Assembly (NCBI GenBank): GCA_035411585.1
Contig: DAONTI010000003.1
Span: 1-64,000 of the forward strand
From: MWDV01 sp002070715
Lineage (GTDB): Bacteria; Verrucomicrobiota; Verrucomicrobiia; Limisphaerales; MWDV01
Length of the DNA: 64,000 nucleotides
Reading direction: 5' to 3'
Under the pieces are notes generated by a model, which ran no database searches, had not been told where the DNA came from, and worked only from the letters and a program-made list of their open reading frames with translations. The position numbers and the translations under genes are program-made. Shown here in pieces: positions 1-9,630 of the stretch (its first letter is position 1; each line of letters opens with the position of its first letter).

Positions 1-690
1 TCTGCCGAATGCAATCCACCCGTGCCCGCGCGGAAGGCAACCGCCATCCGTTCGGGATCTTCCGGCACTGCCCGGGCGCCGCCGTGTTGCAACGCATATT
101 CGACAGCGCCCCGGCACCCCGGCGGCACAAAAGCCCTCGGGCGTTGCCGGCGCCCGCAGAAGCACCCGATGAAACCTCGCCTTCCGGGTGGGTTAACGGC
201 CCGTTAAACCACCGTTCGCGCGGCGGAGAAGGGGCGGCAGAGGGCGCTGAACCGCACTGGCAAACGCTTGCGCACCTTTGCGCCCGAGGCCAAGGGGCCC
301 AGCAAAACTTTGTTGCAGGTGCAACAAAGAACTGAACGAGGGTGTAGCTCGGTTGGCGGACGGGGGGTTCGGCCGGTCGGTTGACGATTTTCCGCCCGTA
401 GAAACGCGGGCGGCACTCAACACGCCCCCAGGCTTGCCTGAAACCTGGGTGGGCCCGGGCGGAGAAAACGCCAAGCGCATGGGCGACGCGATTTCCATGT
501 CCGCTCCGTTTTTGAAAGCCGGCGGTAATTTTGCACAAAGAAACCGACGGTTTACCCTGTCGATGGAGATCAGTCGCTTGCCTGCCTGCTGATAGAGGGT
601 CTGTTGCTTGCCCAGGCGCATCATTGGATTGCGGATTTTTTAATCGGCAATCCACAAGCTACAATCCGCAATCGGCAATCCACATTCCGC
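1..690. other. No confident gene; short repeats near the right end
   Basis: I see no reading frame here that resembles a protein; the open frames are short and low-complexity, as expected from high G+C. At the right end a 15-base direct repeat (AATCGGCAATCCACA) occurs at 642-656 and 670-684. A 9-base inverted pair (ATTGCGGAT at 628-636, ATCCGCAAT at 664-672) straddles the first copy. It lies just after the stop of the minus-strand gene ending at 691, so it may act at the transcript 3' end, but there is no T-tract that would make a classical terminator. Confidence 0.5.
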
Positions 691-3218
691 TCATTCCATC
701 TCCACCTTTACCCGGTAAAAGCCGGTGTCGTCTTTGGTGACAAAAAACAGGTGTATGGGTCCTTCCGTTGTGTGACCTGTAGCCACCTCCTTCTCAGGCT
801 GCAGCAGGGTTGGACGGTACAGGACACTGTATGGCCGGTTATCCTCATAGGCGCAGCGGAAGGTCAGGTAGAAGCGCCCGCGATTGTACTCAACTGCGGT
901 AATGGCCAGCTCACCGATCCAGAGGAAGCCGCCCGGGAGATCGCCATTTGTCAGCGCCTGCCAGTTGGCAAGATCAGTAAAGTAATCCCACCACTCCTCC
1001 AGCTTGTGCATGCGCTCGTAGTGCGGAGCGACGTTACAGATCAATACGCTATAGCTGGATGGTATCCGGGGCAGGGTGATAGCGGTTTCACCGGCGGTCA
1101 GTCCGGGCGGCACATCGCCTGTGGCCATATCAACCGGCGGCTCAAAGGCGCCAGTATCATCCAGGGTAAAGAGGAATGATTCGGGGTGGAGCAGGGGATT
1201 GTCCGAGCGGCTCTGGAAGGCTGTCAGTTGGTCGCGGCCACACTCAAAGGTAGGCAGGTTGTAGTTGCCCGCAGCAGAGGACATGATCCGGCCTGACTTG
1301 ATCCAGACATAATCCCTGCCCGGCTCATCCGTACGGAGAATTGTGCCGGCTCTTATACCACGCCTGGTGGCCAGGGCGCAGAGGCTCTCAAGTCCGGTTG
1401 GCGTCGTGGCCGAGGCGCCAAGAAACTCTCCGGTGGTTGAGCAGCCGTTGTCGGTAAAGAAGAGCACGGTGCCTGATGGCAGCGGGGTCAGGGCAACAAT
1501 AGAAAAGTCCCGGCGCCCTGATTGCATGCCACCACTACTCGCCTCAGGGGCGCCCCAGCCCAGGATCACAATGGCACCCGGGGCCAGCATCTCTGGTGAC
1601 TGGCAGACGACCGTGAGGGTTGCGCTTGCTGTTACTCCCCATCGGTTGGTTGCGATAAAGGCAAGCTCATTCAAGCCCTCCACCAAGGGGACCTGCGTCT
1701 GCCACTCGGTCTTTGCCGGGAAGGTGCCCTGGAGGCCATTGGCGCCAAACCACTGGATATCGCCCACCACAAAGCGGTTGACACTGCCTCCCACATCAAT
1801 CTGATCCACTTGGTTGGAGGTGGCAATAAAGGGGGTGACAGGCTCAAGGATGGTGATCGCGGGGTCATCAGTTTCACGGATGATGGTAACGGTATCACTC
1901 GCCCATCGGCCGGCCACATTGGTGCCACTGATGGTGATCACATTGTTGCCGGGAGCCAACGGGGCCAAGACCCTCCAAGTGCCTTCCTTCATGCTAATTA
2001 TTGGGGTTATCCCTTGGTTGTCGAACAACGAGTTGTGGTAATACAACCTTCCGGCGATATTGGTATAGGTGCCACTCAACGGCAGCGAAGTCACCTCGAA
2101 CTCAACGTTCGTGGTGGCGGGGGTTCCAGGATGGCTACCGCCGGCACAACCGGGTTATGATTGGCCAGCAGGTTGACGGTAAAGGTTGTGTGCTCCAGGT
2201 CATTGCAGGTAATCACCAATCGGGCATCATTAAAAGCAGCCAAAGCACCCTCAGGATCGAAGTTAAGGGTATAGCCACTGGTTGAGCTGCCTTGGGCCAG
2301 ATCAAAGTCAGTACCATTGGGGGTGGTCAGCGAGAAGGCCCCGGCATCACTCCCCTCCAGGGTCATGGATTTGACATGCAGGATGCTCAGTGCCTCGCCC
2401 AGCAGGTTGTCCATGACAAGCGGGAAGCTCACGGGGGCCTCCAACCCCAGAAAAGAACCGAGGTTAACGGTGTCATCATCTTCAACCGCGCGCCCATTGA
2501 GGCTCACGGTGAGGGTCGGAAAACGCACATCCAGCAACAGGGTGGGGCGGCTTGATTCGGTTCTAAACTCACGGGCACAGAAGACATGGTTTTTACCGCC
2601 GAGATTTTCTTTGGCGATCAGCAGGGTTATCCGGGCATCGGGGTTCTCTGCACTATAGCCATAGGCAGGTCGCCGTCCGGCCCCCCATTGCAGATATTTA
2701 TAGAGATCACCCACCATATAAAACATTGTGCCTCCTGTACAATAAACGCTGGCCAGAAGCCTGACCCCATCGCCGGCAGGATATTGAGCAGCGCCATGGT
2801 AACAAACTGGCCAAAGTGGATCACTCTGACTGGTGGTGTCTTCATTCCAGCTTGAGTCATTGTTGTTGGTGGTATCGGTAAAGCCGTAGAGTCTAAATGT
2901 ATGGCCGCTGCTGTCGGTAATGCCGATGCTGAAAGTAGCATCTTGAATGTACTGGTCACGGATATCGCAGCCACCAAAGTCAGACAGGTCAAAGAGAAAC
3001 ATCGCCTTGCGGTTCCATTGGTGCGTTTCGTCATTGGCGGCAACATATACTATGCCGTCCGTCTGATTCTGCACGTCATACGCTCCATACCCGTTCAGAT
3101 CCTGGATGGCAACCTGTTGCAGTTGGGTTGCCGAGGCCCCGGAAACCAGGGTTGAAAAAACAGCAACCGATAGCCTGTGCCGCAGCACATCAATCACCGA
3201 TTTCCCAACACGTTTCAT
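691..3218 (-). pseudogene. Secreted DNRLRE / choice-of-anchor D / lamin-tail-like protein, split by one frameshift
   Basis: Two long frames read as one protein of about 840 residues broken near 2110-2123. The first half starts at ATG 3218 after an ideal GGAGGT site, with a signal peptide (MKRVGK... LVSGASA). A DNRLRE-like region follows (about residues 30-230, with Asn-rich loops and RPTLLLDVRF), then a choice-of-anchor D-like module (SDAGAFSLTTPNGTDF). That frame stops just after ILEPPPPR. Slipping back one base at the CCCCCG run continues without a stop to TGA at 691. The second half has a repeated beta-sandwich segment (NNVITISGTNVAG) and a lamin-tail-like domain (ILGWGAPEASSGG, FFTDNGCSTTGEF). 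The frameshift could be a mutation, an assembly error in the G run on the plus strand, or slippage. Base composition is visibly less G+C-rich than the neighbours, suggesting acquisition. Substrate unknown. Confidence 0.75.
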
Positions 3219-3562
3219 AATGCACCTCCAACTACTTTTCAGTTCACTAGCTCCGACCAAGAATACTGCGGCATTTCCGATTTTAATGTACCATGCTGAA
3301 GGCCATAATGCAAGAAAAAAATAAACCCTAACCCGGATATTCCATCCGAGCTGGGCGAGACGGATTTGAGGAGCAAAGCGGAAGTGGATTGGCTTTGGGG
3401 GGGGGGGCGCGAGGCCGTGAGGGTTTGCGCCGGAAAGAATCCAGCCGCAAAAGAACCCAAAGATCGGAAAGCTGTTCAACGACAGTAGCGTTATGGGCGC
3501 AGGGTGGACGAAGGGAGGGGGCCGGGTGGTACCGGTTTCTTTTGGGGAAAAACTTGAAAAAC

Positions 3563-3750
3563 GGATCCGCAGATGGCGCAGATTTTTCCGGCAGTGCGGT
3601 GGCGTGAAGCGGTGAAATCTGTGGATGAATGATGCCGCCCCGAACGGGGCTCAATCGGATATGGTCGGCGGTGGCTACAGAGATGCCGCGCCTACGGTGC
3701 TCCAGCAGCAGGCGAGGGAATGGGGACAGGGTGGAACCTGTCCCTCCCAG
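3563..3750. repeat. Compound dispersed repeat, copy 1
   Basis: This is the first copy of a compound element also found at 5889-6031 and 24786-25041. It has a CCGCAGAT...ATCTGTGGAT half, then GATGCCGC palindromes (GATGCCGCCCCGAACGGGGC near 3630-3650 and GATGCCGCG at 3682). It ends in the hairpin GGGACAGG-GTGGAA-CCTGTCCC at 3723-3744. The rest of the gap 3219-3779 holds a run of ten G near 3399-3408 and no gene I can support. Confidence 0.75.
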
Positions 3751-3779
3751 AAAAGGATTATGGCCGGTTTAAGGACGCT

Positions 3780-5675
3780 TTACGGGCGGGCCTCGATCAA
3801 GGCCACGCGACCATCGAAATCGGTGGTCAACACCCGGTGAGCGTTCAATGGGACCACGGTGTTCATCACGCCGGTGCCCAGCTTGTGCTGCCAGCGGACC
3901 GCGCCCGTCCGCGCGTCCAGCGCGAATAATAATCCGTTCTTGGTGCCGTAGAACAACACGCCCTCCTTCTCCACGAGCATTGCGGAATTGATGTCGTAAC
4001 CGAATTTCGCGTTGGTGGCCCACACTTTCTCCGGCTGATCCGGCCGGGTGGCAAACGCGTAGAAGAAATCGTTCATGGCCCGGACATAGAACCGCTCGCG
4101 GTCCTCGGACAGGCCGATGGATTCGCGCACCACATAATCGCCAGTGCGCCAGATTTGCCGGCCGGTGCGCGCCTCGAGGGCGGTCATTTTACGGTCGGGT
4201 GCCACGATGAACACCTTGCCGTGCGCGGTCACCGGCCAGACGGCGGCCGGTGATAGTAACGTGCCCGGTTTGTCCCCGTGCCAGGACCAGACCAATTGGC
4301 CGGTGCGGGTGTCCAGCGCGTAGAGGCAACAACTCCAGGCGCCGAAGATGACTTTTTGGTCATGCACCAGCGGACGCGTTTCCACAAAACCTTCCACGCC
4401 ATCGTATTCCCAGAGCAACCGGCCATCGGCCAGGTTCAACGCGCGGAATTTGCCTTCGCTGGACCCCACGTAAACCACGTCCCCGGCGATCCGCGGGCAG
4501 GCCACAATGGGCCGGTCCGTCTGGTGCTTCCACCGGAGCCGACCGTTCGCGGCGCGCAACGCATACACACCGCCATCCGCCGAGGCAAAGACCACGGTGT
4601 CGCCCGCCACATCCGGGGTTGTATAGACGGCGTCCTGCGTTTTGAATTGCCAACGAATCTTGCCCGAGTTCAGGGCGAAGGCGTACACGGTGCCGGAGGC
4701 GTCTCCCACGATGGCGAGCTGCCGCCAGAGCGCCGGCGTGGAGGCGATGGTGAATCCGGTAACATGTTGCCATCGCGGCCGCACGTGGGGATACGCCTGG
4801 TTCACGCTGTAATCGGGACGGGGATACCGGTTGGTGTCGCCGGTGTAATCCCGCGCGCCCAGGGCGACGGTGTGCCACGGATTACCGGTGGCCCGCCCGT
4901 GAATATGTTCGGAAAAGGTCATCGCATTTTCCGTCACATCCACCACCGTGAATCCGCCCGCCGGTTGGCCGGCGCGCAGATTGGAGCGGCCCATCACACC
5001 CGGCAAGCCTTCGTAGTTCATTTTGCGATTGCTATGGCCGTGCCCGACCAACACGACCTGGGTATTAACCTTTTTCAAACGATCCACGACTTCGAACCAG
5101 TTGGCGATGCCGTCATCCAGCGGATAATGGGTGATGAAAACAATGGGCTGCCGGGGCGCCGGCAGTTGGGCGAGCGTTTCGTCCAGCCAGCGCAAATCCT
5201 GCGGCGCGAAATGGCCGTCGCCCATTTTCATCAGCGGCCCCTGGTGCATGCCAATGAACCGGTAGCCGCCGTGGTCAAACACAAACCGGTCCGCGCCGAA
5301 CACCCGGGGAAAATCGGTGGCGCCGGACTCGGACCATTTGGTGTCGTGATTGCCGGGAATGAGGTGATACGGGACTTGCAAATCCGCGAGGATGTCCTTG
5401 ACCAGGGTGAGTTGCTCCCGGGAGCCGTATTCCGTGATATCCCCGGAAAGCACCACAAATTGCACCCCGGGCAGGGCGTTCAGATCGCGCACGGCGGCGC
5501 GGAGATCCTCGGCGGCGTTGGCCGAGCCGACGTGGGTATCGCTCAGCCAGGCGAAACGGAAGGCATCCGCCGCCCGCAAACCGGGCGGGAACAGCAGGAC
5601 GGTAAGACCGAGCAACAGGGTGAGGGTAAAGGCGCGCCGCGATCCGCGGATGGCCGGAGAAAGATACCGATTCAT
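3780..5675 (-). CDS. Secreted calcineurin-like phosphoesterase fused to a PQQ-type beta-propeller
   Basis: The protein has 631 residues. ATG 5675 is preferred over an upstream TTG because it is followed at once by an export signal (MNRYLSP... LLGLTVLLFPPGLRAA). Residues about 40-270 are a metallophosphoesterase: SDTHVG, GDITE, GNHD and GHGHSN supply the usual two-metal ligands. Residues about 300-630 are a PQQ/Kelch-like propeller with repeated blades (GKIRWQFKTQDAVYTTP, GRLRWKHQTDRPIVACP, GQLVWSWHGDK, GAVRWQHKLG). The propeller probably binds a ligand or partner rather than PQQ, since no dehydrogenase ligands are evident. Substrate unknown; phosphodiester, nucleotide or lipid are all possible. 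It is monocistronic, with a repeat element in the gap upstream. Confidence 0.85.
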   Translation of the reverse strand: MNRYLSPAIRGSRRAFTLTLLLGLTVLLFPPGLRAADAFRFAWLSDTHVGSANAAEDLRAAVRDLNALPGVQFVVLSGDITEYGSREQLTLVKDILADLQVPYHLIPGNHDTKWSESGATDFPRVFGADRFVFDHGGYRFIGMHQGPLMKMGDGHFAPQDLRWLDETLAQLPAPRQPIVFITHYPLDDGIANWFEVVDRLKKVNTQVVLVGHGHSNRKMNYEGLPGVMGRSNLRAGQPAGGFTVVDVTENAMTFSEHIHGRATGNPWHTVALGARDYTGDTNRYPRPDYSVNQAYPHVRPRWQHVTGFTIASTPALWRQLAIVGDASGTVYAFALNSGKIRWQFKTQDAVYTTPDVAGDTVVFASADGGVYALRAANGRLRWKHQTDRPIVACPRIAGDVVYVGSSEGKFRALNLADGRLLWEYDGVEGFVETRPLVHDQKVIFGAWSCCLYALDTRTGQLVWSWHGDKPGTLLSPAAVWPVTAHGKVFIVAPDRKMTALEARTGRQIWRTGDYVVRESIGLSEDRERFYVRAMNDFFYAFATRPDQPEKVWATNAKFGYDINSAMLVEKEGVLFYGTKNGLLFALDARTGAVRWQHKLGTGVMNTVVPLNAHRVLTTDFDGRVALIEARP

Positions 5676-5888
5676 GGTGAATAATTCAGCTGCCAAGTTG
5701 CGGATCGTGATGATCCGCAGTGTTCTCCAAGATTTTCCGGAGGAACCGCCGGGGATGCAAGGGCGATTCGCTTAAATTTTGAACGGCGCTGGCGGGATCC
5801 CGTCCATCGCACAAGCGAAATCCGCTCGGACATTCCCCCCGGAGGTTTTCTCACAAATAGCTGCTGCCGTTAATAGCCTGAAACACGA

Positions 5889-6031
5889 ATCCGCAGATAA
5901 CACAGATTTCACAGATTTTTTCCGATGCTGAATCGGCGTCAATCGGTGAAATCTGCGGATGAAAGATGCCGCGCCACCGGCACTCCATCAGCAGAAGAGG
6001 GAATGGGGACAGGGTGGAACCTGTCCCTCCC
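5889..6031. repeat. Compound dispersed repeat, copy 2
   Basis: The left half is bounded by a perfect 10-base inverted repeat (ATCCGCAGAT at 5889-5898, ATCTGCGGAT at 5951-5960). A GATGCCGCG palindrome begins at 5965, and the hairpin GGGACAGG-GTGGAA-CCTGTCCC lies at 6006-6027. It sits directly against the 3' end of the minus-strand gene that stops at 6038, where it could protect or terminate the transcript. Confidence 0.8.
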
Positions 6032-6037
6032 AAGGAA

Positions 6038-7009
6038 TCAGAGTAACTGGCGCAGGAAGGCAATTTCTTTTTGCAGAATTCCGGCGCGTTCGGCCTCGGG
6101 AAAGCGGCCGAGCGATTCGTTTTCCACGCAGAGGTCGCCCTGATACCGGGCCCGGCGCAGAATCGCCACCACCCGTCCGAAATCAATGTCGCCGGCGTAC
6201 ACCGGACAGCAACGCTTGCCGTATTCCCAGCCCATCTCCCGCTGGATATTCCGTTTTTCCTCCGGATACGCGATGCTCTTGCAATGCGTGTGCCAGACGA
6301 GCGGCGCGAAGCGTTCGTAGATCTGGTAAACCTTGTCCAACGGATGCCCCCACCAATAGAGATTGGCCGTGTCGAGCGTGATGCCCAGGCGTTTGGACCC
6401 GACGCCTGCGATCAACTGTTCCATGAAATCGGGGTCGTTCGTCACTTTGCCGTGGTTTTCAATGCCGAACCGCACCTTGGATTTCGGGGTGGCCGCGCAC
6501 AGGGCCTTGCCCGCCTTAATCGCAAACGGCAGAAATTCCTCCGGCTTCAACTTGCGCGGCACCACATCAATGCGCACCGTCTTCACCCCCAGCTGTTCGG
6601 CGGCCAGCACCGTGCGGGTGGTCATCGCGATTTCCTGGTCCAGGCGGCTGTCGAACTGGTTGTGCATGCAGAACGCGCTGATGCGGCAACGGTGCGCCCG
6701 CAGATCGGCCCGCAGCTCGGCAATGCCTTGCGGCGTGGCGATGCTGTAGGTTTTGCCCGGCGCCACCAGACTGGGCAGCGCGAGGTCGTCGTTCAAATCC
6801 GCCTCGAAACAATCCGCGCCGATTTGTTTCAACGCAGCCCAACTATCCGTCGGGTTGACGAATTTCAAATGCACATCGCGGCAGCCCACGCCCCACTTCC
6901 GGGGCGCGGCCCCGGCCCGGGGGGCCAGTCCCAGGGTGCCGGCGACCAAGGCCGCGGCGGCGGTGCTTTGGAGAAAATGACGGCGGGTGATTTCGTTCAG
7001 GTTATTCAT
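6038..7009 (-). CDS. Tat-exported sugar phosphate isomerase/epimerase-like TIM-barrel protein
   Basis: The protein has 323 residues from ATG 7009. The N-terminus carries a twin-arginine signal (TRRHFLQSTAAAALVAG) ending near ALGLAPRAGAA. The rest is a xylose isomerase-like TIM barrel (AP endonuclease 2 family) with acidic and histidine metal-ligand candidates: FEADLNDD, FCMHNQFD, FGIENHGK (near 200), LDTANLYWWG, VWHTHCKS and CVENES. Such exported barrels act as ketose epimerases or isomerases, or as partners of sugar dehydrogenases. It is the last gene of a three-gene minus-strand run (9356 to 6038), 77 bases after the previous stop. The exact sugar cannot be read from the sequence. Confidence 0.87.
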   Translation of the reverse strand: MNNLNEITRRHFLQSTAAAALVAGTLGLAPRAGAAPRKWGVGCRDVHLKFVNPTDSWAALKQIGADCFEADLNDDLALPSLVAPGKTYSIATPQGIAELRADLRAHRCRISAFCMHNQFDSRLDQEIAMTTRTVLAAEQLGVKTVRIDVVPRKLKPEEFLPFAIKAGKALCAATPKSKVRFGIENHGKVTNDPDFMEQLIAGVGSKRLGITLDTANLYWWGHPLDKVYQIYERFAPLVWHTHCKSIAYPEEKRNIQREMGWEYGKRCCPVYAGDIDFGRVVAILRRARYQGDLCVENESLGRFPEAERAGILQKEIAFLRQLL

Positions 7010-7086
7010 GTGGTGTATTCGACGTTGTCGTAGTTGGAGGTCATCAAAAAAGTCAGGAGAAACTAAATGGTGGCGGCACACAGCAT

Positions 7087-8034
7087 TCAACTCAGGGACC
7101 GGGTTAAGGCTTCCAGAAACGCGCGGGCTCGCCGGGCCGACGCCAGCACGCGCGCCCGGTCGCCGCTTTCGAGGCATTCGATCAACAGCGGGCCGCGGGT
7201 AAAACCGCCCCGCGTCAACTGGGCCATCACGCCCGGCCAATTCACCTGCCCGTCGCCCGGGGTGAGGGCGATGTCCCGGGGCGCGCGGAAATCCTTGACG
7301 CTCATCCCCACGACCCAGCCGGCCACGTCGGCGGCATCGGTCACAGGATCGCGTTGTCCCCCGGAGTAAAACAGGATGTTGCCGGGGTCATACCAAATGC
7401 GGAAGTTCGGGTGCCCGACGCGGGCCACGCCCTGGCGGCAGGCGGCGCCGGTGGCCACAAACCCGCCGTGCGGCTTCAGGCTCAACCCCACCCGCCGGGC
7501 GGCCGCGTAATCGCAACAATCGGCGATCACTTGGAAATAGGCGGCGGACAAATTCGCGTCCGGCACGCCGGCCAACATCAGGTTCGACGCCCCGCACGCG
7601 GCGCACAAATCAATCAGCTTCCGCAACCCGGCCCGGCCCGCGGCGGGGGATTGGTCCACGGGAAATTCGCCCGCGTAAAGGGAAAGACATTGCAACCCGC
7701 GTTGACGGATTTCCCGGCCAATGACCGCTGCCTCTGCCAAGGTGCTGTCGGCGGTGAGGATGAGCCAGCCGTGCTCACTCTTTGCGGTCATGAGGCCGCA
7801 CCACGAGAAACCGGCCTCGGCGATGCCATCCAGCGCCGTGCGGTAATCCCAGGCATCCCACGGCCGGGTGTAGGCGCCGATTTGCCAGCCGCCCTGCCGG
7901 CGGTCCGGCCACGCGCGGCATCCCAGCCACGCCGCCCCTGCGCCCGCCGCAATCGTCCCCGCCAAAGTCCGTTGCAGAAAATGGCGGCGCGACCAAGGCC
8001 GGCGGGGCGTGCCGCCCGTTCCGGGATGGATCAT
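7087..8034 (-). CDS. Tat-exported TIM-barrel sugar isomerase/epimerase-like protein
   Basis: The protein has 315 residues. Its start is set by overlap with the upstream gene, whose TGA shares bases with ATG 8034, so translation is probably coupled. A Tat signal is present (WSRRHFLQRTLAGTIAAG) with a following AAWLGC that could also be a lipobox. The barrel part has YTRPWDAWDYRTALDGI, SLYAGEFPVDQ, SLKPHGGFV and IWYDPGNILFYSGG, the metal- and substrate-site loops of the AP endonuclease 2/xylose isomerase-like family. It is paired with an exported dehydrogenase upstream and a second barrel downstream, which fits a periplasmic sugar-conversion operon. Substrate unknown. Confidence 0.85.
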   Translation of the reverse strand: MIHPGTGGTPRRPWSRRHFLQRTLAGTIAAGAGAAWLGCRAWPDRRQGGWQIGAYTRPWDAWDYRTALDGIAEAGFSWCGLMTAKSEHGWLILTADSTLAEAAVIGREIRQRGLQCLSLYAGEFPVDQSPAAGRAGLRKLIDLCAACGASNLMLAGVPDANLSAAYFQVIADCCDYAAARRVGLSLKPHGGFVATGAACRQGVARVGHPNFRIWYDPGNILFYSGGQRDPVTDAADVAGWVVGMSVKDFRAPRDIALTPGDGQVNWPGVMAQLTRGGFTRGPLLIECLESGDRARVLASARRARAFLEALTRSLS

Positions 8035-9356
8035 TTTATCCACTTGTCCAACTCCGCCCAACCCTGCTGGGCCGTCGGATAACGCCCGTCCGGCCCCGGT
8101 TTCACCGGCGGTTCCACATCCCAGCCGTAGCGCGGCAGCGAGAAGGAACGCTTGGATTGCAGGGCGTCCTCCCAGCCGATCATGTTGCCCGTGTAACAGG
8201 CGATTTGCGCCAGCACGCACAGGCGCGAACTGAGGCACATGTAATGCCCGTTGTTGAGGGGTTCGCGGGTGCGGATGGCTTGGAACAACGCTTCATGTTC
8301 CAGGTCGTACATGTGTTTCGGTTTGGGCCGGTCATAGTGCCAGTTGGTTTCCCCTGTGATGCGGTGGGCCAGCAAATCGCAGCGTCCCTTGGTGCCGAAG
8401 AAAATGTCCGAGGTGTTGTTGTAACATTCGAGCTGGTCGCGGGTGAACCCGAAGACGCGCACCCCGTTCGCGTACTCGAACACCATGGCCTGGTGATCAA
8501 ACTGGTCGCCATACACCGGGTCCACCGCCGTCTGGCGGCCGCCCATGCCCCAGCATTTTTGCGGCGGCTGATCCCCCAGGGCCCACGAGGCCTTGTCCAT
8601 GCTGTGAATGATCTGCTGCGCCGTCTGATCGCCGGACAGCCAGTTGAAATGGTACCAGTTCCACAGTTGATACTGCATCTCGTTCTGCCCGGGCAACCGT
8701 TCGCGCGGATAATACGGCTTGCTCACGTAGTTTTCCTGGATAGCCACAATGTCTCCAATCGCCCCGTCATGCACGCGCTGCATCGTTTCCCGCACGCCCA
8801 CGTCGTAGCGCCAGCAGAGCCCGGAAACGAGACTGAGCCGCTGCTGCCGCGCCGACTCGGCCGCCGCCTCGCACACCGCCACCCCCGGCATGTCGATACC
8901 GTGCGGTTTTTCGCAGAACACATGTTTGCCCGCGGCCACCGCCGCCCGAAGGATTTCCGGGATGAAATGCGACGCCGGCGTGATCAACACCGCGTCCACG
9001 CCGCTGGCGATCACGTGCCGGTAGGCGTCAAAGCCCAGGAAACAATGCGTGTCTTTCACCTCGACCTGCGCCGGGCGTTTCTTGCGCAACTCCGCCAGAC
9101 TTTCCTGCTGCCGCTCCGCAAAGACGTCCGCCATCGCCGTCAGACGGATGTCAGGGCCGGCGTTGAAGGCGTTGATCGTCGCTTCCGTGCCGCGCACGCC
9201 GCACCCGATGAGGCCGATGCGGATGACGTCGCTGCCGGCGGCATGGACACTGCGTTCGAGCGAGAGCGCGCCGGCGACGGCGGCACCTGCGAGGGTGGCG
9301 GAAGTTTTTAGAAAATCCCGGCGGGAGGCACTGATGTTGATATGCTTTTGTTTCAT
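8031..9356 (-). CDS. Tat-exported Gfo/Idh/MocA family oxidoreductase
   Basis: The protein has 441 residues. It opens with a Tat signal (ASRRDFLKTSATLAGAAVAG) cleaved near SVHAAG. The Rossmann fold follows (IRIGLIGCGVRG), then the family's catalytic EKP motif (HVFCEKPHGIDMPG) and a C-terminal Gfo/Idh/MocA domain (WNWYHFNWLSGDQTAQQIIHS). Members are NAD(P)-dependent sugar or cyclitol dehydrogenases; exported ones usually keep the cofactor bound. It is first in the operon with the two TIM barrels below it. About 270 bases separate it from the divergent gene at 9631, and I saw no clear promoter in that gap. Confidence 0.92.
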   Translation of the reverse strand: MKQKHINISASRRDFLKTSATLAGAAVAGALSLERSVHAAGSDVIRIGLIGCGVRGTEATINAFNAGPDIRLTAMADVFAERQQESLAELRKKRPAQVEVKDTHCFLGFDAYRHVIASGVDAVLITPASHFIPEILRAAVAAGKHVFCEKPHGIDMPGVAVCEAAAESARQQRLSLVSGLCWRYDVGVRETMQRVHDGAIGDIVAIQENYVSKPYYPRERLPGQNEMQYQLWNWYHFNWLSGDQTAQQIIHSMDKASWALGDQPPQKCWGMGGRQTAVDPVYGDQFDHQAMVFEYANGVRVFGFTRDQLECYNNTSDIFFGTKGRCDLLAHRITGETNWHYDRPKPKHMYDLEHEALFQAIRTREPLNNGHYMCLSSRLCVLAQIACYTGNMIGWEDALQSKRSFSLPRYGWDVEPPVKPGPDGRYPTAQQGWAELDKWIK

Positions 9357-9630
9357 AGGACCTGTGTTACCTGTTGCGCGGAGTTAACCCCGGACGCCCG
9401 CCGGAAGCAAGCCGGGAATGCGGCCGCGCGACGCGCCCCCCCCAGCCGGCGCCAGCCCGGTGCGGTTGAGAAAACGGTGGGTGGGGCGGGTTTGGGTTGA
9501 TCTCAAAAAATCCGGGCCCGCCCCACCGCCGCCCGCCTCAGACATTTATGAGCTGACGGCGACTTTGTCTTTGCGGTTTACATCGTGAAATTGCCTGGCG
9601 TTGCCGCCGGGTACCGGATAGAAAGCGGCC

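Noticed and set aside
4278..5684. A 468-codon plus-strand frame opposite the phosphoesterase gene
   Set aside because: The minus strand carries clear metallophosphoesterase motifs; this frame is compositional shadow.
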